Origin: CBFGTV01 sp965652145
GTDB taxonomy: Bacteria > Bacillota > Clostridia > Peptostreptococcales > Natronincolaceae
Assembly (NCBI GenBank): GCA_965652145.1
Contig: CBFGTV010000095.1
Span: 1-11,787 of the forward strand
Direction of reading: 5' to 3'
DNA length: 11,787 nucleotides
Within the stretch, counting starts at the first letter, position 1, and each line of letters opens with the position of its first letter. The translations under genes and the position numbers were made by a program. The notes beneath the pieces were generated by a model. The model did no database searches. It was not told the DNA's origin and worked only from the letters and a program-made list of their open reading frames with translations. Of the stretch, positions 7,402-11,787 are shown in pieces.

Positions 7402-8941
7402 AGCTTTCCACCTCCTGCTGTTCTCTGATTACATATTTCATTATTTTTTCCTGAGTAGCCTCCTGGCGGGTCAGTTCGCCGGTGATTCTTCCCTCACTCA
7501 TTACATAAATTCGATCACACATTCCCAGTATTTCAGGTAGCTCAGAGGAGATAAATAACACTGCCTTACCCTCATCGGCCAACTGATTAATAATTGTGTA
7601 GATTTCAAATTTAGCCCCCACATCGATTCCCCTCGTAGGTTCATCTAAAAATAAAATCTCCGGCTCAGCAAAAATCCACTTGCTCAACACTACTTTTTGT
7701 TGATTTCCACCGCTTAAATTGACGGTTTTTTGGATTACGCTGGAGGCCTTAATGTTCAGCTTTTTGCGAAGACTTTCGGCTTCTTTAATTTCTTCTTTTT
7801 CATTGATAACATATTTGCTGGATATCTTTGATAAATTGGTTAAGGTAATATTTCGCTTAATATCGTCCTCTAAAATTAACCCATAATTTTTTCTATCCTC
7901 CGTTACATAGGCCAGCCCATGGTCAATGGCTCGATTGATATCAGTCAAATGAACAGGCTTTCCATTTATGTAAACCTCGCCGCTGATCTTTTTTCCATAG
8001 GCTCTGCCAAAAATACTCATGGCCAGCTCTGTTCTTCCCGATCCCATTAGGCCTGCAATACCCACAATTTCTCCTTGTTTAATATGAAAGCTTACATTGT
8101 GAATGATCTTTCTGTTCTCATGCAGCGGATGAAATACATTCCAATTTTTCACTTCAAATACTGTACTACCAATAATGCCTTCCCTTTCTGGGAAGCGATG
8201 GGTTAGATCCCTTCCCACCATCCCCTTGATAATTCTGTCTTCATCCACCTTATCGTTTTTAAAATCCAAGGTCTCAATGGTCTTTCCATCCCTCAGTATT
8301 GTGACAGAGTCGGCTACCTTAGCAATTTCATTCAATTTGTGGGAAATAAGGATGGAGGTAATTCCTTGTTTCTTCAATTCTAAAATTAGGTTTAGCAGAT
8401 TATTGCTGTCTTCATCATTTAAAGCAGCGGTGGGCTCATCCAAAATCAGTAGCTTTACCTCCTTAGACAGAGCCTTGGCGATTTCAACCAATTGCTGTTT
8501 ACCAACGCCAATATTCGTAATCAAGGTATTGGGGGATTCATCCAATCCCACCTTTTTCATTAGCCCTCTGGTTTTGACAATTGTATCATGCCAATTGATC
8601 ATTCCCCTTTTAGCCTGTTCATTTCCCAGATAAATGTTTTCTGCGATGGACAAATACGGTATTAAGGCAAGCTCCTGGTGAATGATGACGATCCCTAAAT
8701 TTTCACTTTGTTTAATATCCCTGAATTCACAAACCTGGCCATTAAAGAGAATGTCTCCCGTGTAGCTTCCATGGGGATATACGCCGCTTAACACCTTCAT
8801 TAAGGTTGATTTTCCCGCACCATTTTCACCAAGCAGTGCATGAATTTCACCTTCCTTCACCTGTAGGTTCACATTATTCAGTGCCACAACACCTGGAAAT
8901 GTCTTGGTAATATTTTTCATTTCTAAAATGAAATCCGGCAT
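7394..8941 (-). CDS. mmsA: Multiple-monosaccharide ABC transporter ATP-binding protein (GguA/MmsA type)
   Basis: Cytoplasmic ATPase of the CUT2 importer, with two fused nucleotide-binding domains in 515 residues. Domain 1 has Walker A GENGAGKST (38-46), a Q-loop Gln89, a degenerate signature (VGKQQLVEIAKAL, 146-158), Walker B LLILDEPT (164-171) and His201. Domain 2 has the family's degenerate Walker A GLMGSGRTE (297-305, Arg303 in place of Lys), a full LSGGNQQ signature (409-415) and Walker B ILFLDEPT (429-436). This complementary degeneracy is normal for RbsA/XylG/GguA proteins. The frame extends to an ATG at 8962, but that codon has no ribosome binding site and sits beside a strong hairpin. 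The ATG at 8941 has GGTG 4 nt upstream and gives the usual MxxxILEMKNITKTFPG start. Confidence 0.92.
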   Translation of the reverse strand: MPDFILEMKNITKTFPGVVALNNVNLQVKEGEIHALLGENGAGKSTLMKVLSGVYPHGSYTGDILFNGQVCEFRDIKQSENLGIVIIHQELALIPYLSIAENIYLGNEQAKRGMINWHDTIVKTRGLMKKVGLDESPNTLITNIGVGKQQLVEIAKALSKEVKLLILDEPTAALNDEDSNNLLNLILELKKQGITSILISHKLNEIAKVADSVTILRDGKTIETLDFKNDKVDEDRIIKGMVGRDLTHRFPEREGIIGSTVFEVKNWNVFHPLHENRKIIHNVSFHIKQGEIVGIAGLMGSGRTELAMSIFGRAYGKKISGEVYINGKPVHLTDINRAIDHGLAYVTEDRKNYGLILEDDIKRNITLTNLSKISSKYVINEKEEIKEAESLRKKLNIKASSVIQKTVNLSGGNQQKVVLSKWIFAEPEILFLDEPTRGIDVGAKFEIYTIINQLADEGKAVLFISSELPEILGMCDRIYVMSEGRITGELTRQEATQEKIMKYVIREQQEVESYV

Positions 8942-8945
8942 ATCA

Positions 8946-8949
8946 CACC
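8946..8949 (-). promoter_or_regulatory. Probable ribosome binding site that favours the mmsA start at 8941
   Basis: GGTG within TTGGTGTGAT on the - strand, 4 nt before the ATG at 8941. It is a modest match, but the alternative ATG at 8962 has only AT-rich sequence ending the hairpin in front of it. Confidence 0.45.
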
Positions 8950-8967
8950 AACTTTCTATCATGTAAT

Positions 8968-9009
8968 AGATAATTTAGTGATGATTAAAAAATCATCACT
9001 AAATTATCT
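8968..9009 (-). other. Perfect 19-bp hairpin between chvE and mmsA
   Basis: Bases 8968-8986 and 8991-9009 are exact inverted copies (19 bp) separated by 4 nt. On the transcribed strand the loop is TTTT. The hairpin starts about 15 nt after the chvE stop and ends about 18 nt before the mmsA ribosome binding site. No U-tract follows (ATTACATG), so it is unlikely to be a full terminator. In binding-protein operons such intercistronic structures commonly protect the upstream message from 3' decay, which would give more ChvE than ATPase and permease. That role is inferred here. Confidence 0.8.
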
Positions 9010-9024
9010 TAAATGTTAAAAATG

Positions 9025-10083
9025 CTATTGAAGCTGATCCTTTAAATAATAGCCGCTGTTCAACAACACTTCTTCCCAGTTTGTGTTATCTACTGAAACA
9101 GGCTCCAGCAAATAGGCGGGAACGATTTTCATACCATTTTCATAGGTAGTTGTATCATTTACTTCGGCTTCCTCATTACTCATGATGGCCTTTGCCATGG
9201 AAACAGCTTTTTTAGCCAATTCCCTGGTATCTTTGAATACTGTCATGGTTTGCTCCCCGGCAATAATTGATTTCACAGAGGCGACCTCGGCATCCTGACC
9301 CGTTACCACAGGCATTGGCTGAGCTGCACTGCCGTACCCAACCCCCTTGAGGGAAGAAATTACGCCGATACTAATTCCATCATAGGGTGATAAAACTGCA
9401 TCGATCCGTTCGGTAGTATAATGGGCACTTAAAAGATTATCCATTCTGGCCTGAGCCAGGGAACCGTCCCATCTTAAGGTAGCCACCTGCTGCATTCCTG
9501 TTTGCCCGCTTCGAATGACCAGCTTACCCTCATCAATATAGGGCTGTAGAACAGACATGGCACCATCGTAGAAGAAATAAGCATTGTTGTCATCCGGCGA
9601 TCCACCAAATAATTCAATGTTGTAGGGCCCTTCAGTGTTTTTTAAATCCAGGGCCTCTTCAATATAGGTTGCCTGTTGAACCCCCACCTTGAAATTATCA
9701 AAGGTTGCATAGTAGCTGACATGGTCACTGTTTCTGATCAGTCGATCATAGGAAATCACAGGAATACCGGCATCGTTGGCCTTCTGTAGAACATCGGTTA
9801 AGGATTCTCCGTCAACGGGCGCAATGATCAATAGCTTAACGCCCTTGGTAATCATATTTTCGATTTGTGCCACCTGATTTTCTACAACGTCCTCGGCATA
9901 CTGCAAGTCTGCTTTAAAGCCTAATGCCTCAATTTCCTTCACCATGCTCTCGCCATCACTGATCCACCTGGATGATGATTTAGTAGGCATTGAGATTCCA
10001 ACATCTGCACCACCTGCACTGTCACAGGCCGCAATTGATATTGTCAAAACAAGAATCATTACTAAAACCAATACCTTTTTCAC
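9025..10083 (-). CDS. chvE: Sugar-binding lipoprotein of multiple-monosaccharide ABC importer (ChvE type)
   Basis: Extracytoplasmic binding protein (352 residues, Peripla_BP_4 type) that delivers sugar to the MmsAB importer. The N-terminus is a lipoprotein signal: basic MKK, a hydrophobic core and a lipobox IAAC with Cys20 as the lipidated residue. The mature part has ChvE-family landmarks: ISMPTKSSSRW (30-40), IAPVDG (87-92), ISYDRLI (110-116), ELFGGSPDDNNA (157-168), LSPYDGIS (231-238) and VVTGQDAE (259-266). Known ChvE proteins bind L-arabinose, D-galactose and related aldoses, which matches the ara genes before it and the gal genes after it. The start is GTG (10081-10083) with AAAGGGGGA 7 nt upstream. 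Confidence 0.93.
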   Translation of the reverse strand: MKKVLVLVMILVLTISIAACDSAGGADVGISMPTKSSSRWISDGESMVKEIEALGFKADLQYAEDVVENQVAQIENMITKGVKLLIIAPVDGESLTDVLQKANDAGIPVISYDRLIRNSDHVSYYATFDNFKVGVQQATYIEEALDLKNTEGPYNIELFGGSPDDNNAYFFYDGAMSVLQPYIDEGKLVIRSGQTGMQQVATLRWDGSLAQARMDNLLSAHYTTERIDAVLSPYDGISIGVISSLKGVGYGSAAQPMPVVTGQDAEVASVKSIIAGEQTMTVFKDTRELAKKAVSMAKAIMSNEEAEVNDTTTYENGMKIVPAYLLEPVSVDNTNWEEVLLNSGYYLKDQLQ

Positions 10084-10101
10084 TCAAAAATCCCCCTTTT
10101 T

Positions 10102-10169
10102 TAATTGGTAATTACTTTATTTCATTTTCACCTTTTCCCTTGTTTGACGAACTATGCAGCAGGTGAAAA
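10102..10169 (-). promoter_or_regulatory. Spacer before chvE with two inverted repeats; possible control region
   Basis: The 102-bp gap 10084-10185 holds TTTTCACCT (10125-10133) inverted as AGGTGAAAA (10161-10169) and a smaller palindrome TAATT-GGT-AATTA (10102-10114) next to the chvE ribosome binding site. They could form RNA hairpins or an operator for an internal promoter. No good -35/-10 pair is visible and no regulator family's consensus is matched, so the role is open. Confidence 0.3.
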
Positions 10170-10185
10170 AATTTAATATAAAAAC

Positions 10186-10881
10186 TTATCCCTGGCCATA
10201 ATAAGCCTTTTGGCCATGCTTTCTCAAGTAGTGCCTGTCTAGTAAATCCTGATTCATTTTATATTGATTATGATTGCTCTTTATCATCGTAGTCTTGTAG
10301 GCCATCTTGGCAATTTCCTCTAGAACCACAGCGTGGTATACGGCATCATGGGCTGTTTTTCCCCAGGTAAATGGGCCGTGTTCTTTGACCAGTACCGCCG
10401 GAACCTCCATGGGATTCAATTCCTGAAAGGTCTCCACAATGACTTTCCCTGTTTCTCTTTCATAGTCACCCTGAATTTCATCGGAGTGCAGATCCCTTGT
10501 ACAGGGAATGGCCTGATAAAAATAATCTGCATGGGTGGTTCCCAGGGGTTCTATGGCCACACCTGCCTGGGCATAGCTCGTTGCCCATTCTGATTGGGTA
10601 TGTACCACACCGCCAATTTCTTCAAAGGCTTTGTATAGCTCTAAATGAGTGGCTGTATCCGAGGAGGGCTTGTAGGACCCTTCAACCACCTGCCCCTGAA
10701 GGTCTACCACAACCATTTTATCTGCTGTCAAATCTTCATAATTGATGCCGCTGGGCTTAATCACAATTAAATTATTTTCCCTGTCAATACCGCTGACATT
10801 GCCCCAGGTATAGACAACTAAGCCTCTTTTCACTAATTCCAGATTGGCTTCTAATACTTCCTTTTTTAATTTTGCTAGCAT
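10186..10881 (-). CDS. araD: L-ribulose-5-phosphate 4-epimerase (with His-to-Gln at a metal ligand)
   Basis: Class II aldolase-family enzyme that converts L-ribulose 5-phosphate to D-xylulose 5-phosphate, the last dedicated step of L-arabinose catabolism. At 231 residues it has the length of E. coli AraD and shares its landmarks: GNVSG (27-31), KPSG (42-45), Asp75 in SSDTATH, GTTHADYFY with Asp119, KEHGPFTWG with metal ligand His168, and a C-terminal RKHGQKAYYGQ with the catalytic Tyr equivalent at 228. The motif HTHS, which supplies two Zn ligands (His95 and His97 in E. coli), reads His94-Thr-Gln96-Ser here. One expected ligand is therefore Gln (codon CAA, 10594-10596). The gene otherwise looks intact. 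The ATG overlaps araB by 7 bp and has AAGGGGGAG upstream. Confidence 0.93.
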   Translation of the reverse strand: MLAKLKKEVLEANLELVKRGLVVYTWGNVSGIDRENNLIVIKPSGINYEDLTADKMVVVDLQGQVVEGSYKPSSDTATHLELYKAFEEIGGVVHTQSEWATSYAQAGVAIEPLGTTHADYFYQAIPCTRDLHSDEIQGDYERETGKVIVETFQELNPMEVPAVLVKEHGPFTWGKTAHDAVYHAVVLEEIAKMAYKTTMIKSNHNQYKMNQDLLDRHYLRKHGQKAYYGQG

Positions 10882-11787
10882 GTTAAGCTCCCCCTTGGTC
10901 TTAGAGCTTCTGATTTAATCCTTTTCAGACGCTTCATGACATCGTTCTCACCCCTGCCAAAATAATCATGGAGCCTTTTATATTCCTTGTACAGCTGGTC
11001 ATATACTTCAACATTTTCCTGAATTGGCTTATAGCTTTCATCCTTCACCCTTGCCATATATTTCGCCGCCTCTACGATAGACTCATAACCACCGTTTTCC
11101 TTGCCGGCGGCCACCGCCCCAAACATGGCTGCACCAAGGGCTGGAGTTTGATCAGAGGCAGACAGTTTGATTTCCATATTGGTAACATCGGAATAGATTT
11201 GCATGAGCATTTTGTTCTTTTCGGGCAATCCCCCGCAGGCATATAATTCATTAACAGGAACACCGGCTTCCCTGAAGGCCTCAATAATGATTCTTTTTCC
11301 AAAGGCCGTTGCTTCAATCAAGGCCCGATACATTTCCTCCGGCTTGGTTAAAAGGGTCATCCCCAGGAATAAACCGGTTAAATTGGTATCTACCAAAACG
11401 GAACGATTTCCATTCCACCAATCCAGGGCCAATATGCCACTTTGCCCTGGCTTTAGCCTGCTGGCCTTTTCCTCAAGGAGTTGATGAAGGCTCAGGCCCC
11501 TTTTTTTAGCTTCCTCTGTATAATGGCTGGGGACACAGTTTAAGATAAACCACTCAAATATGTCACCAACGCCCGATTGACCGGACTCAAAGGCATAGTA
11601 GCCCGCCACGGCGCCATCCTCTACCACACCACACATACCATCAACTATTTTTTCTTCTTCCCCCAATAAAATATCGCAGGTGGAGGTTCCCATAATCATC
11701 AGCATTTTACCAGGGTCAACAACATTAACAGCCGGTGCCGATACATGGGCATCGACATTTCCAACGGCAACCCAAACCTTTGCCCTT
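10875..11787 (-). CDS. araB: L-ribulokinase (5'-partial, C-terminal 303 residues)
   Basis: FGGY-family kinase that phosphorylates L-ribulose to L-ribulose 5-phosphate with ATP. The frame is open to the right edge of the window, so the N-terminal part (full-length AraB is about 560 residues) lies outside; the Met at 11705 is internal. Visible landmarks are GNVDAHVSAPA containing the expected catalytic Asp, GKMLMIMGTSTCD, AGYYAFESGQSGVGDIFEW, LDWWNGNRS, and the C-terminal kinase segment YACGGLPEKN followed by DQTPALGAAMFGAVAAG. The GNVDAHVSAPA block and the araD gene overlapping its 3' end separate it from xylulokinase and other FGGY kinases. It is the most upstream gene seen in the run. Promoter and regulation are off-window. 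Confidence 0.94.
   Translation of the reverse strand, partial: RAKVWVAVGNVDAHVSAPAVNVVDPGKMLMIMGTSTCDILLGEEEKIVDGMCGVVEDGAVAGYYAFESGQSGVGDIFEWFILNCVPSHYTEEAKKRGLSLHQLLEEKASRLKPGQSGILALDWWNGNRSVLVDTNLTGLFLGMTLLTKPEEMYRALIEATAFGKRIIIEAFREAGVPVNELYACGGLPEKNKMLMQIYSDVTNMEIKLSASDQTPALGAAMFGAVAAGKENGGYESIVEAAKYMARVKDESYKPIQENVEVYDQLYKEYKRLHDYFGRGENDVMKRLKRIKSEALRPRGSLTC

Noticed and set aside
8175..8633. 152-codon + strand open frame opposite mmsA
   Set aside because: Ser/Leu/Ile-rich shadow of the ATPase gene with no sign of an independent gene.
7394..8941. Arg for Lys in the second Walker A and degenerate first signature of the ATPase as signs of decay
   Set aside because: These substitutions are typical of CUT2 double-domain sugar ATPases (RbsA/XylG/GguA), so they are not unusual.

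Overview
The window looks like part of a low-GC Firmicutes genome, probably a Clostridia member. The evidence is AT-rich codon use, strong AAGGGGG/AGGAG-type ribosome binding sites, a class II (Firmicutes-type) GalT, a lipoprotein-anchored binding protein and tight gene packing. I cannot name the genus from sequence alone.

Layout: at the left edge a 5'-truncated MATE-family efflux transporter lies on the + strand (2-1279). Everything else is on the - strand and reads right to left as one nearly continuous sugar-catabolic run: araB (truncated by the right edge), araD, chvE, mmsA/gguA, mmsB/gguB, galK, galE, galT, galM. Neighbours either overlap (araB/araD 7 bp, mmsA/mmsB 8 bp, galK/galE 4 bp) or lie close together (galE-galT 10 bp, galT-galM 22 bp). 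The only sizeable gaps are about 102 bp (araD-chvE), 83 bp (chvE-mmsA, holding a perfect 19-bp hairpin) and 153 bp (mmsB-galK, holding a 10-bp inverted repeat). The MATE gene and galM converge on a short G/C-rich hairpin. No stretch over 300 bases lacks a gene.

How it works together: a ChvE/GguAB-type CUT2 ABC importer sits between L-arabinose genes (ribulokinase, ribulose-5-phosphate 4-epimerase) and a complete Leloir set (mutarotase, galactokinase, uridylyltransferase, UDP-galactose 4-epimerase). L-arabinose and D-galactose share the ring configuration that such binding proteins recognise. The simplest reading is therefore a shared importer feeding both pathways. L-arabinose isomerase (araA) and any regulator are not in the window and may lie beyond the right edge.

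Most of the window is ordinary catabolic DNA. Points worth a second look: AraD has Gln instead of His at a position that binds the catalytic metal in known AraD enzymes; the long perfect hairpin after chvE; the unexplained mmsB-galK spacer; and two genes (galT, mmsA) whose longest-ORF starts are probably wrong. I found no convincing novel system.
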